Origin: Porphyromonadaceae bacterium
Lineage (GTDB): Bacteria > Bacteroidota > Bacteroidia > Bacteroidales > UBA11471
Direction: 5' to 3'
Length of the DNA stretch: 9,166 bases
NCBI GenBank assembly: GCA_021199145.1
Contig: JAJQIP010000035.1
Span: 1-9,166 of the forward strand
Positions 1 through 7,917 of the stretch are shown here, one piece after another. Both the position numbers and the translations under genes were made by a program. The notes below the pieces were generated by a model. The model had not been told where the DNA came from and ran no database searches. It was given only the letters and a program-made list of their open reading frames with translations. Position 1 is the first letter of the stretch, and every line of letters begins with the position of its first letter.

Positions 1-1647
1 GTAAAGCCCGAGAATGTGGTCATGGTCGATAGCAAAGGGGTCATCAACGACAAACGGACCGACCTCAACGAGGTGAAGAAACAATTCGTCACCCACCGCA
101 ACATCTCCACGCTGGCCGAAGCCATGAAGGGGGCCGATATGTTCCTGGGGCTATCCCGAGCCGATGTGCTCACCCCGGAGATGGTGCAGTCGATGAACGA
201 CAAGCCTATCGTCTTCGCATTGGCTAACCCCAATCCCGAAATCTCCTACGACAAGGCGAAGGCCTCCCGCCCCGACCTGATTTTCGCTACAGGCCGCTCC
301 GACTATCCCAACCAGATTAACAATGTGCTGGGATTCCCCTACATCTTCAGGGGTGCCCTCGACGTACACGCCACCTGCATCAACGAGGAGATGAAGCTGG
401 CCGCCGCCTACGCCATCGCCAAGCTAACCAAGGCTCGGGTACCCGATGTCGTGAACGCTGCCTACGGACTGACCAGCATCCACTTCGGGCCCGACTATAT
501 CATTCCTAAGGCCCTCGACCCCCGCTTGCTCACTACCGTGGCTCCGGCCGTGGCCAAAGCGGCCATCGAATCGGGTGTGGCTCGGAGGAAGATTTACGAC
601 TGGGGCGCTTACCAGAACAAGCTCGAAGCCCTCATGGGTTACGACAACAAGATGTTGCGGAACTTCACCGATATGGCCAAACGTTCTCCCAAACGGGTGG
701 TATTCGCCGAAGCCAACCACATCAACATGCTTACTGCCGCTGTCATGGCCTACCAGGAAGGGGTTTGCCATCCTATCCTGTTGGGGAACGCCGACTTTAT
801 CAAGAACCTGGCACGGGAAGCGGGTCTCAGCCTTGAAGGGATTGAGATTGTCAGTCTGCGGAGCGAAGCCGAAATCAACCGTCGCCGCCATTACGCCCAC
901 ATTCTCGCCATGAAGCGCAAACGTGAAGGAATTACCCCCAACGAAGCCTACGAGAAGATGTTCGACCGCAACTACTTCGGTATGATGATGGTCGAGTGCG
1001 GCGATGCCGATGCCTTCATCACTGGTACCTATACCAAATATACGGAGACCATACAGATTGCCAAGGATGTCATCGGCATACGGGAAGGGCATACCCACTT
1101 CGGGACCATGCATATCCTCACGACTCCGAAAGGCACCTTCTTCTTGGCCGATACCCTCATCAACCGTCACCCCAATACCGACACGCTGGTCGATATCGCC
1201 AAACTGTCGAGCGAGACGTTGAAGTTCTTCGCCCTCGAACCGAAAATCGCCATGCTCTCCTACTCCAACTTCGGAGCGGACAAAATCGGTAGCCCCTCAC
1301 TGGTTCACGAAGCGGTCGCCATCATGCAAAGGGAGTATCCCGACCTGGCCATCGACGGGGAAATGCAGGTACACTTCGCCCTCAATCGGGAGTTGCGTGA
1401 CCGGATGTTCCCCTTCAGCCGCCTGGCCGGTAAGGATGTGAACACCCTCATCTTCCCCAACCTCAGTTCGGCCAATTCCGCTTACAAACTGTTGCTCGAA
1501 ATGGGAGTAGGTAGCATTATCGGCCCGATACAGATGGGGTTGAACAAACCTATTCACTTCACCGATGTCGAAAGTGCGCCACGGGATATCGTCAACTTGA
1601 CGACAGTAGCCGTAGTGGATGCCATTGTAGAGAGTACGAAGAAATAA
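1..1647 (+). CDS. maeB: NADP-dependent malic enzyme with phosphotransacetylase-like C-terminal domain, 5' end missing
   Basis: The frame is open from the first base and gives 548 codons before TAA at 1645-1647. MaeB proteins are about 760 residues, so roughly 200 N-terminal residues lie outside the window. The enzyme oxidatively decarboxylates malate to pyruvate, making NADPH in the cytoplasm. Visible codons 1-170 belong to the malic enzyme nucleotide-binding domain: ANPNPEI at codons 75-81, ATGRSDYPNQ at 96-105, then a RGALDVHATCINEEMK segment. From about codon 230 (VVFAEA at 233) to the end is a phosphate acetyl/butyryltransferase-type domain, including NLSSANSAYKLL and GPIQMGLNKPIH. In known MaeB enzymes this domain is regulatory and binds acetyl-CoA; that role is inferred here. 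The GTG at 16 is only an internal Val codon and not a real start. A hairpin terminator follows the stop, and the gene converges on pyrC. Confidence 0.95.
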   Translation, partial: VKPENVVMVDSKGVINDKRTDLNEVKKQFVTHRNISTLAEAMKGADMFLGLSRADVLTPEMVQSMNDKPIVFALANPNPEISYDKAKASRPDLIFATGRSDYPNQINNVLGFPYIFRGALDVHATCINEEMKLAAAYAIAKLTKARVPDVVNAAYGLTSIHFGPDYIIPKALDPRLLTTVAPAVAKAAIESGVARRKIYDWGAYQNKLEALMGYDNKMLRNFTDMAKRSPKRVVFAEANHINMLTAAVMAYQEGVCHPILLGNADFIKNLAREAGLSLEGIEIVSLRSEAEINRRRHYAHILAMKRKREGITPNEAYEKMFDRNYFGMMMVECGDADAFITGTYTKYTETIQIAKDVIGIREGHTHFGTMHILTTPKGTFFLADTLINRHPNTDTLVDIAKLSSETLKFFALEPKIAMLSYSNFGADKIGSPSLVHEAVAIMQREYPDLAIDGEMQVHFALNRELRDRMFPFSRLAGKDVNTLIFPNLSSANSAYKLLLEMGVGSIIGPIQMGLNKPIHFTDVESAPRDIVNLTTVAVVDAIVESTKK

Positions 1648-1673
1648 TTTCCTTGACCCTAATATAGACAGCG

Positions 1674-1708
1674 ACGGCTCGGACAAAAGTCCGAGCCGTT
1701 CTGTTTAT
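1674..1708 (+). terminator. Rho-independent terminator after maeB
   Basis: A perfect 11-bp stem (ACGGCTCGGAC at 1674-1684 with GTCCGAGCCGT at 1689-1699) closes an AAAA loop and is followed on the plus strand by the T-rich run TCTGTTTAT. It lies 26 nt after the maeB stop. On the minus strand the same stem is followed by a sequence poor in T, so it would be at best a weak stop for the converging pyrC transcript. Confidence 0.85.
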
Positions 1709-1741
1709 AAAAATCATCAGGGGGTTTCTCTCCAGATAAAA

Positions 1742-3094
1742 TCAGGAACGGGGAGTGAATTGCAGGGCTTTTCCCCGACAGGAGAGGTTGATTTTCCCGT
1801 CACGGAATGCAGCGACTCCGTTGACAAGGGTCATTTCGATGGTCACGGGGAAGGTATGTCCCATAAAGGGAGACCAGCCGCATTTGGTCAGATTGTTTTC
1901 GGGGGTGACCGTGTATGACTTTTTCGGGTTGACTAATACCATATCGGCATAATAGCCGGGACGGATAAATCCTCTCCGTTCGATACCGAACAGCCGAGCG
2001 GGAGCATGACACATCCGCTCGACCACCGTCTCTACGGGAATCGCCCCTTGCAACGACTTTTCGAGCATCACCTGCAGACTGTGTTGTACCAACGGACCGC
2101 CCGAAGCGGCTTCGAGACACGACCCCTCCTTCTCGGTCAGGAGGTGAGGGGCATGGTCGGTCGCCACCACATCGATACGTCCCGACACAGTGGCCTCCAT
2201 CAAGGCATTCCGGTCGGCCGTCGTCTTGATGGCCGGATTCCATTTAATCAAGTTACCGTAAGTGGCATAGTCGTTATCATCGAAATAGAGATGGTGCACA
2301 CACACCTCGGCGGTAATGTGCTTCTTCTCAAGAGGCCCCTCCGCCAACAGGGAAAGCTCTTTTGCCGTGGAGAGATGCAACAGGTGCAATCGGGCACCGT
2401 AACGCTGTGCCAACTCCACCGCCTCCGACGAGGAGGCATAACAGGCTTCGGCACTACGTATCAAGGGATGGTAGAGAACGGGCAAATCTTTTCCGAACTT
2501 TGCCAGATACTGTTCCCGATTGGCAGCGATAATCTCCTCCTTCTCACAATGGGTGGCGATAAGGGCGGGAACCTCCGCAAAAATACGGGTCAAACTATCC
2601 GGATTGTCGACCAGCATCTGACCGGTAGACGAACCCATAAAGACCTTTACTCCGCATACGTGGCGGTAATCAATCTCACGAAGAAGCTCTACATTGTCAT
2701 TGGTAGCTCCGATATAGAAGGAATAGTTGGCGAACGAAGTCTGAGAAGCTCGGTAAAATTTCCAGTCAAGGGCGTCACGGGTCGTGGTAGTCGGCTTCGT
2801 GTTAGGCATCTCCATGTACGATGTGACTCCCCCCGCCACAGCGGCCATCGATTCCGACTGAATGTCGGCCTTGTGGGTAAGTCCCGGCTCCCGGAAGTGC
2901 ACCTGGTCGTCGATGACACCGGGCAAAAGCCATTTGCCCGTAGCATCAATCTCTTCATCGACATGCCCCTCAATATCGCTGTAGCTCTCATCGGTATAGA
3001 CAGTCGAAATGGTATCGCCTACCACCAGCACCGAGGCCGTGCGACTCTCCCCTTCGTTGATGAGAAGGGCGTTCTTTATCAACAGGCTTTTCAC
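1742..3094 (-). CDS. pyrC: Dihydroorotase
   Basis: A 450-residue amidohydrolase that interconverts N-carbamoyl-aspartate and dihydroorotate, the third step of de novo pyrimidine synthesis, in the cytoplasm. Family marks are DDQVHFREPG at 62-71, MPNTKP at 96-101, GVKVFMGSSTG at 148-158, ATHCEKEE at 180-187, LHLLHLST at 236-243, WNPAIK at 285-290 and ATDHAPH at 311-317, followed by EAASGGPLVQHSL. The metal ligands expected from the family are therefore mostly present (H66, H182, H240, D313), with K150 a candidate bridging residue. The first His of the usual HxH motif is Gln (Q64). From memory, the Porphyromonas gingivalis homologue has the same DDQVHFREPG string, so this is probably a lineage trait. 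The start is GTG (3092-3094), and the N-terminus MKSLLIKNALLINEG fits that homologue. It lies 12 nt after the glycosyltransferase stop and is almost certainly co-transcribed with it. Confidence 0.96.
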   Translation of the reverse strand: MKSLLIKNALLINEGESRTASVLVVGDTISTVYTDESYSDIEGHVDEEIDATGKWLLPGVIDDQVHFREPGLTHKADIQSESMAAVAGGVTSYMEMPNTKPTTTTRDALDWKFYRASQTSFANYSFYIGATNDNVELLREIDYRHVCGVKVFMGSSTGQMLVDNPDSLTRIFAEVPALIATHCEKEEIIAANREQYLAKFGKDLPVLYHPLIRSAEACYASSSEAVELAQRYGARLHLLHLSTAKELSLLAEGPLEKKHITAEVCVHHLYFDDNDYATYGNLIKWNPAIKTTADRNALMEATVSGRIDVVATDHAPHLLTEKEGSCLEAASGGPLVQHSLQVMLEKSLQGAIPVETVVERMCHAPARLFGIERRGFIRPGYYADMVLVNPKKSYTVTPENNLTKCGWSPFMGHTFPVTIEMTLVNGVAAFRDGKINLSCRGKALQFTPRS

Positions 3095-3106
3095 GACAGA
3101 AAAGAG

Positions 3107-3868
3107 TTACAGATTTTTCTTCTGCGGATATTTTTTGAACCAACTCGACAGCTTCAACCGGATGACCCCCCATACGGCCTCACCGACAATGCTGCGGTTC
3201 CTCTTGCTCACTCCCAACTCCCGATTGACAAAGACGATAGGTACCTCAACAACCCGGAAACCGCAGCGGCAAGAGGTGAACTTCATCTCTATCTGGAAAG
3301 CGTAGCCCTTAAAGTGAATCTTGTCCAGACCGATGGTCTCCAAGACCTCCCGACGATAGCAGACAAAGCCGGCCGTCGTGTCGGCAATCTTCAACCCCGT
3401 GACAATACGCACGTATTTCGAGGCGAAATATGACATGATGACCCGACCCATGGGCCAATTGATAACATTCACGCCCGAAATGTAACGGGATCCGATAGCG
3501 ACATCAGCCCCATCGACGGCACAGGCGGCATAAAGCCGCAACAGATCTTTGGGATTGTGTGAAAAATCAGCGTCCATCTCGAAGATGTAATCGTAGTGCC
3601 GTTCTATCGCCCATTTGAAGCCGGTGATATAGGCCGTTCCCAACCCCTGCTTTCCCGCCCGCTCAATCAGATGCAGACGGCCGGCACACTCACGCTCCTG
3701 TAACCGCTTGACAAGGGTGGCCGTCCCGTCGGGCGAACCGTCATCGACAACCAACACGTCAAACGGATGGGACAAAGAGAAGACGGCACGGATAATCGCC
3801 TCGATATTCTCTTTTTCGTTATAGGTCGGGATAATGACTACACCGTCTGCTTTAGGGTCTGCATTCAT
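3107..3868 (-). CDS. Glycosyltransferase family 2, polyprenol monophosphomannose synthase-like
   Basis: A 253-residue protein of the DPM1 type, which transfers a sugar (mannose in characterised members) from a nucleotide sugar to a polyprenyl phosphate at the inner face of the membrane. The GT-A fold marks are IIPTYNE at 12-18, VVDDGSPDGT at 40-49, the acceptor-site stretch GKQGLGTAYITGFKWA at 72-87, and the metal-binding MDADFSHNP at 98-106, followed by GSRYISG. There is no C-terminal transmembrane segment, as in soluble DPM1-like enzymes; the tail is basic (FKKYPQKKNL). The frame stays open to a TTG at 3895, but that TTG is part of the -7 promoter element, so the ATG at 3866-3868 is the likely start. 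It is the first gene of a two-gene operon with pyrC, 12 nt downstream. The sugar and the pathway served (lipid-linked glycan or protein glycosylation) cannot be read from the sequence. Confidence 0.9.
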   Translation of the reverse strand: MNADPKADGVVIIPTYNEKENIEAIIRAVFSLSHPFDVLVVDDGSPDGTATLVKRLQERECAGRLHLIERAGKQGLGTAYITGFKWAIERHYDYIFEMDADFSHNPKDLLRLYAACAVDGADVAIGSRYISGVNVINWPMGRVIMSYFASKYVRIVTGLKIADTTAGFVCYRREVLETIGLDKIHFKGYAFQIEMKFTSCRCGFRVVEVPIVFVNRELGVSKRNRSIVGEAVWGVIRLKLSSWFKKYPQKKNL

Positions 3869-3892
3869 ATCAGGATTGTTGGTACGGGAGTA

Positions 3893-3923
3893 CAAAGGTA
3901 ACCGAATTAAGGGGATTGTAAAA
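3893..3923 (-). promoter_or_regulatory. Bacteroidota-type promoter for the glycosyltransferase-pyrC operon
   Basis: On the minus strand TACCTTTG (3900-3893) matches the -7 consensus TAnnTTTG exactly. A T-rich -33 element (TTTT at 3923-3920) lies 19 nt upstream; TTTA with an 18-nt spacer is an equivalent reading. Transcription would begin a few bases after the -7 element, giving a leader of about 20 nt before the ATG at 3868. No Shine-Dalgarno is evident. Confidence 0.65.
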
Positions 3924-3982
3924 TTTCTGGAGAATAATTTATCGATTCTTATGACCTTTTACGACTCTTTCTCACCCTCTTA

Positions 3983-4014
3983 TTTCTTTTTTTTGAGGAC
4001 AAAATGTATTTTTG
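3983..4014 (+). promoter_or_regulatory. Bacteroidota-type promoter for mfd
   Basis: TATTTTTG at 4007-4014 matches TAnnTTTG exactly. TTTC at 3983-3986, 20 nt upstream, is one base off the -33 consensus TTTG and sits in a T-rich tract. The mfd start codon is 17 nt after the -7 element, implying a very short leader of roughly 10 nt. This promoter is back-to-back with that of the glycosyltransferase operon. Confidence 0.65.
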
Positions 4015-4031
4015 CGGCGATTTGCAAGGAT

Positions 4032-7000
4032 ATGCTCGAACTGAAATCCCTCCATTCCCTTTTCCTGACACCGGCATACGCCGAAGCCATTCAAAACTTC
4101 ATACACGACGACTCCCGCTCTACCCTTCATATAGCCGGGTTGCAAGGGTCAGCTCCGGCCTTGTTGCTGGCAGGACTGCCTGAATACGGGAGAACAACCC
4201 TCTTTATCGCCAACGACCTGGAAGAGGCGGGCTACCTCTACAACGATTTCGTACAAATACGGGGAGAGAGCGATGTTCTCTTTTTCCCGTCAGGATACAA
4301 ACGGGCGCTGAAATACGGGCAGCCTGATGCGGCGGCCGACATACTGCGCACGAACACCATCAGCCGTCTGCAACAAGGCGGGAATCCCATTATCATCGTC
4401 AGTTACCCCGAAGCCTTGTGTGAAAAGGTGGTCTCCAATCAGGAACTCTCCGACCGTACTCTGCGCCTGGTACAAGGGGGTAAATGTGACCTCTCCGCCA
4501 TTGCCGCCTATCTGGTGGAATCGGGATTCGAACGGGTAGATTATGTCTACGAGCCGGGACAGTTCTCCATACGGGGCAGCATCCTCGACATCTACTCCTT
4601 CTCGACCGACCTTCCCTATCGCATCGACACCTTCGGGGAGGAGATAGAGAGTATCCGCACCTTCAATGTCGAGACGCAACTCTCGCAAGAGGTAGCGGGG
4701 GAGATTCTCATCATTCCCGACCTGCAAAACGAAGAGTCGACAGGCATATCGCTCCTGCAATTCATCGGGAATCGGGCCCTGCTGGCGGTCAAGGATTTGG
4801 CCTGGGTACTCGACCGTATGCACGAAGTGGCGAGCGATGCCCTCTCCCAACAATTGGTCATCTCCGGAGAGGGGGACCTGCACGCCAAGGAAAAGCTGAT
4901 TGATACTGATGCCTTCGCCAGCCAAGTGCTGGAGCTCAAACGCATAGATTACGGTACAAAGCCCTTCGGTGACAAACCGACCGATATTCTGAAGCTGAAC
5001 TGCTCTCCGCAACCTATCTACCACAAGAATTTCGACCTCGTCAGCCAATCGTTCCTCTCGCTGCTGGACAAAGGCTACCGCCTCTATCTGTTGAGCGATA
5101 GTGAAAAACAGACACAACGCATCGCCAATATCTTTGAGGACAAGGGGGAGAATATTCCCTTCACACCGGTGAACAAGACACTTCACGAGGGATTTATCGA
5201 TAATGAAAAGCGGCTCTGCTTCTTTACCGACCACCAGATTTTCGACCGTTTCCACAAATACCAACTCCGAAGCGACAAGGCCCGTTCGGGCAAATTAGCA
5301 CTGTCGCTCAAAGAGTTGCGCCAATTTGAAATCGGCGACTATATTGTCCATATCGACCACGGTATCGGCAAGTTCGGCGGACTCTTCCGCATGGACCTTA
5401 ACGGTACCAAACAGGAGGTAATCAAACTGATTTACCTGAACGATGATGTTCTCTTCGTGAGCATCCATGCGCTACACAAACTGGCCAAGTACCGAGCCAA
5501 AGAGGGGGAACCACCCCGCATCAACAAACTGGGTTCGGGAAGTTGGGAGCGCATGAAAGAGAAGACCAAGGGCAAGATGAAGGATATCGCCCGAGACCTG
5601 ATTAAGCTCTATGCGCAACGACATAACGAAAAAGGGTTCGCCTTCTCCCCCGACACCTTCATGCAACACGAACTCGAGGCCTCGTTCATCTACGAAGATA
5701 CACCCGACCAACTCAAATCGACCGCCGAAGTGAAGGCCGATATGGAACGTGACCGTCCGATGGACCGGCTTATCTGCGGGGATGTAGGCTTCGGGAAGAC
5801 CGAAATCGCCATACGGGCGGCTTTCAAAGCGGCCTGCGACAACAAGCAGGTGGCTGTGTTGGTGCCTACGACAGTACTGGCTTTCCAACATTTCAAGACC
5901 TTCAGCGACAGGCTCAAGGAGTTCCCCGTAAAAGTGGAGTATTTGAGCCGTGCCCGTACGCCGGCCCAAATCAAGGAGATTCTGAAGGGTATCTCCGACG
6001 GGTCTATCGATATTGTCATCGGCACCCACCGGCTCATCGGCAAGGATGTCAAGTTCAAGGATTTGGGATTGCTCATCATCGACGAAGAACAGAAGTTCGG
6101 AGTGGCCGTGAAGGAAAAACTCAAACAGATGCGGGTGAATGTCGATACCCTCACCATGTCGGCGACCCCCATCCCCCGCACGCTGCAATTCTCCCTCATG
6201 GGAGCGCGCGACCTCTCGGCCATCACCACACCGCCACCTAACCGCTACCCCATCCAGACCGAAGTGCACCCCTTCAACGAGGAGATTATCCGGGAGGCCA
6301 TCAATTTCGAGTTGAGCCGCAACGGACAGGTCTTTATCGTCAACAACCGCATTCCCTATCTCTATGACCTCGAGCGCCTCATCCACAAGCTCGCACCGGA
6401 TGCTCGGGTCGCCATCGGCCACGGGCAGATGGACCCGGAAGAACTGGAAAGGGTCGTTTTGGGCTTTGCCGACTACGAATACGACGTTCTCATCGCCACG
6501 ACCATCATCGAGTCGGGTATCGATATGCCCAACACCAATACCATCATTATCAACAACGCCCAGAATTTCGGACTGAGCGAACTGCACCAACTGCGAGGAC
6601 GGGTCGGACGAAGTAACAAAAAAGCTTTCTGCTATCTGCTTACTCCTCCCCTGCGTGAACTCACTGCGGATGCCCGCCGCCGTCTCCAAGCCATCGAAAG
6701 CTTCTCCGAACTGGGTAGCGGCATACATATCGCCATGCAGGATCTCGACATACGGGGGGCCGGCAACCTGTTGGGAGCCGAGCAGAGCGGATTTATCGCT
6801 GACTTAGGCTATGAAACCTATCAGAAGATACTTCGGGAAGCGGTGCAGGAGTTGAAAAACGATGAATTCAGCGACCTCTATGCCGACGACGCTTCAGAGG
6901 AGCAAAACAGTTATTCTACAGAGTGTCAGATTGAATCGGACCTCGAACTGCTCTTCCCCAACGAGTACATACCTGGGGCATCCGAACGTATCTCCCTCTA

Positions 7001-7376
7001 CCAGGAACTCGACAACATGGAAAAGGAGAGCGACATTCAGGCCTTTGCCCAACGGCTGCGTGACCGCTTCGGACGCATTCCGCACGAGGGTGAGGAGTTG
7101 ATACGGGTGGTCAGTCTGCGACGCATGGCCAAACAGTTGGGCATGGAAAAAGTGGTATTGAAACAGGGGAACATGATTCTCCACTTCGTCTCGGAAGAGC
7201 CTCGCTACTTCCAATCTCCGCTATTCGGCAAAGTACTTGCCTATCTGCAGAAATATCCGACCCAATGCCAACTGAGAGAAATCAAAGGCAAACGCTCCAT
7301 TCTCCTGACAAAAGTCGATACGGTGAAACGGGGGACGGAAATCCTGCAGGAAATCCTCCGTATGAAAGCTGCATAA
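4032..7376 (+). CDS. mfd: Transcription-repair coupling factor
   Basis: An ATP-driven DNA translocase of 1114 residues that removes RNA polymerase stalled at lesions and recruits UvrA, coupling transcription to nucleotide excision repair. The length is normal for Mfd. Order of domains: a UvrB-like N-terminal module (about 1-330) with the degenerate P-loop GLQGSAPALLLA and YVYEPGQFSIRGSILDIY; a CarD-like RNA-polymerase-interacting domain (about 430-530, beginning FEIGDYIVHIDHGIGKFGG); then superfamily 2 motor domains with Walker A GDVGFGKT at 583-590, DEEQ at 684-687, SATPIPRTL from 710 and QLRGRVGRS at 853-861; and a C-terminal TRCF domain. The open frame extends back to 3834, but the ATG at 4032 follows a promoter and starts a typical Mfd N-terminus (MLELKSLHSLF), so the 66 upstream codons are rejected. 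It is monocistronic and convergent with rpsT. Confidence 0.97.
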   Translation: MLELKSLHSLFLTPAYAEAIQNFIHDDSRSTLHIAGLQGSAPALLLAGLPEYGRTTLFIANDLEEAGYLYNDFVQIRGESDVLFFPSGYKRALKYGQPDAAADILRTNTISRLQQGGNPIIIVSYPEALCEKVVSNQELSDRTLRLVQGGKCDLSAIAAYLVESGFERVDYVYEPGQFSIRGSILDIYSFSTDLPYRIDTFGEEIESIRTFNVETQLSQEVAGEILIIPDLQNEESTGISLLQFIGNRALLAVKDLAWVLDRMHEVASDALSQQLVISGEGDLHAKEKLIDTDAFASQVLELKRIDYGTKPFGDKPTDILKLNCSPQPIYHKNFDLVSQSFLSLLDKGYRLYLLSDSEKQTQRIANIFEDKGENIPFTPVNKTLHEGFIDNEKRLCFFTDHQIFDRFHKYQLRSDKARSGKLALSLKELRQFEIGDYIVHIDHGIGKFGGLFRMDLNGTKQEVIKLIYLNDDVLFVSIHALHKLAKYRAKEGEPPRINKLGSGSWERMKEKTKGKMKDIARDLIKLYAQRHNEKGFAFSPDTFMQHELEASFIYEDTPDQLKSTAEVKADMERDRPMDRLICGDVGFGKTEIAIRAAFKAACDNKQVAVLVPTTVLAFQHFKTFSDRLKEFPVKVEYLSRARTPAQIKEILKGISDGSIDIVIGTHRLIGKDVKFKDLGLLIIDEEQKFGVAVKEKLKQMRVNVDTLTMSATPIPRTLQFSLMGARDLSAITTPPPNRYPIQTEVHPFNEEIIREAINFELSRNGQVFIVNNRIPYLYDLERLIHKLAPDARVAIGHGQMDPEELERVVLGFADYEYDVLIATTIIESGIDMPNTNTIIINNAQNFGLSELHQLRGRVGRSNKKAFCYLLTPPLRELTADARRRLQAIESFSELGSGIHIAMQDLDIRGAGNLLGAEQSGFIADLGYETYQKILREAVQELKNDEFSDLYADDASEEQNSYSTECQIESDLELLFPNEYIPGASERISLYQELDNMEKESDIQAFAQRLRDRFGRIPHEGEELIRVVSLRRMAKQLGMEKVVLKQGNMILHFVSEEPRYFQSPLFGKVLAYLQKYPTQCQLREIKGKRSILLTKVDTVKRGTEILQEILRMKAA

Positions 7377-7392
7377 AGAGACTTATCCCCGA

Positions 7393-7410
7393 CTCTTTTC
7401 CCAAAAAGAG
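7393..7410 (+). terminator. AT-rich hairpin just after mfd, possible terminator
   Basis: CTCTTTT (7393-7399) pairs with AAAAGAG (7404-7410) around a CCCA loop, 17 nt after the mfd stop. The stem is 7 bp and A/T-rich and no T run follows on the plus strand, so on its own it is weak. It may act together with the GC-rich hairpin at 7424-7441. Confidence 0.35.
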
Positions 7411-7411
7411 A

Positions 7412-7443
7412 AAACAAAAAAGCGTCGGGAAAAATCCCGACAC
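7412..7443 (-). terminator. Rho-independent terminator of the tRNA-Glu/rpsT transcript, possibly bidirectional
   Basis: GCGTCGGGA (7422-7430) and TCCCGACAC (7435-7443) form a 9-bp stem with one wobble pair around AAAA. Read on the minus strand it is followed at once by TTTTTTG and more T-rich sequence, a textbook intrinsic terminator about 110 nt after the rpsT stop. On the plus strand the trailing sequence is TTATATATATT, so it may also stop mfd transcription, less efficiently. Confidence 0.8.
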
Positions 7444-7555
7444 TTATATATATTCCCCAAGGGGGTATTTCTTCCAAGAAGGAAAACCGGCGACCTACAC
7501 AACGGATGAGGTTATACCTCTCCACATCGGTATGCCGCTCATCAGCCTATCAGCT

Positions 7556-7807
7556 TTAGAGGCTGTTGACACGCAGAGCCAACTTCGACTTCAAGTTGTT
7601 GGCCTTGTTTTTGTGAATGATATTCCGCTTGGCCAACTTGTCGAGCATCGACGAAACTTTCTTATACCAGGCAGAAGCCTCCTCTTTTTCAGTCATTTCA
7701 CGCAGTTTGCGCACAGCATTACGGGTGGTCTTTGCATAGTAACGGTTGCGCAATCTCCGGGTCTCTATTTGCCTGATTCGCTTATCGCAAGATTGATGAT
7801 TTGCCAT
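7556..7807 (-). CDS. rpsT: 30S ribosomal protein S20
   Basis: An 83-residue basic protein that binds 16S rRNA in the small ribosomal subunit. Recognition rests on the N-terminus MANHQSCDKRIRQ, the RRLRNRYYAKTTRNAVRKLR helix, and the strongly conserved tail IIHKNKANNLKSKLAL. Length is normal (S20 is about 83-90 residues). The start ATG (7805-7807) is preceded by a good Shine-Dalgarno, AAAGGAG, 9 nt upstream, unlike the other genes here. The gene begins 33 nt after the 3' end of tRNA-Glu on the same strand, and I see no separate promoter between them, so it is probably transcribed from the tRNA promoter and released by processing. The stop is followed by a roughly 110-nt untranslated tail before the terminator. 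SCD at residues 6-8, where I recall SSL or SAL-like residues in relatives, is a small oddity. Confidence 0.95.
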   Translation of the reverse strand: MANHQSCDKRIRQIETRRLRNRYYAKTTRNAVRKLREMTEKEEASAWYKKVSSMLDKLAKRNIIHKNKANNLKSKLALRVNSL

Positions 7808-7840
7808 TCAACTGATCTCCTTTTATTGTTTTTTAAATAG

Positions 7841-7912
7841 TAGCCCATAGGGGAATTGAACCCCTCTTTCAAGAATGAAAATCTTGCGTCCTAACCTATA
7901 GACGAATGGGCC
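7841..7912 (-). tRNA. tRNA-Glu, anticodon UUC
   Basis: On the minus strand this 72-nt segment folds as a complete cloverleaf: acceptor GGCCCAT with ATGGGCT (one terminal G-U pair), a D arm GTC/GAC around a 10-nt loop with GG, anticodon stem CAAGA/TCTTG with the 7-nt loop TTTTCAT (anticodon TTC), a 4-nt variable region, and T arm AGGGG/CCCCT with loop TTCAATT. The discriminator is A and the CCA end is not encoded (CTA follows). It sits upstream of rpsT in the same direction. Confidence 0.96.
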
Positions 7913-7917
7913 ATTTC

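Noticed and set aside
424..1170. 248-codon minus-strand open frame inside maeB
   Set aside because: It is antisense to well-conserved malic enzyme coding sequence and its translation looks like a composition shadow.
2006..3433. Long plus-strand open frame (475 codons) across pyrC and the glycosyltransferase
   Set aside because: It is antisense to two confidently identified genes, crosses their junction, and its translation resembles no family I know. Long antisense frames are expected in GC-rich genes with this codon use.
3834..4031. N-terminal extension of mfd
   Set aside because: It would start inside the glycosyltransferase gene on the other strand and run through both promoters. The ATG at 4032 gives the normal Mfd N-terminus.
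5472..6728. 418-codon minus-strand open frame inside mfd
   Set aside because: It lies wholly within the motor domains of mfd in the opposite strand and has no recognisable motif, promoter or ribosome binding site.
7265..7840. 191-codon plus-strand open frame from the mfd end through rpsT
   Set aside because: It overlaps the mfd C-terminus in another frame, crosses the terminators and is antisense to rpsT.
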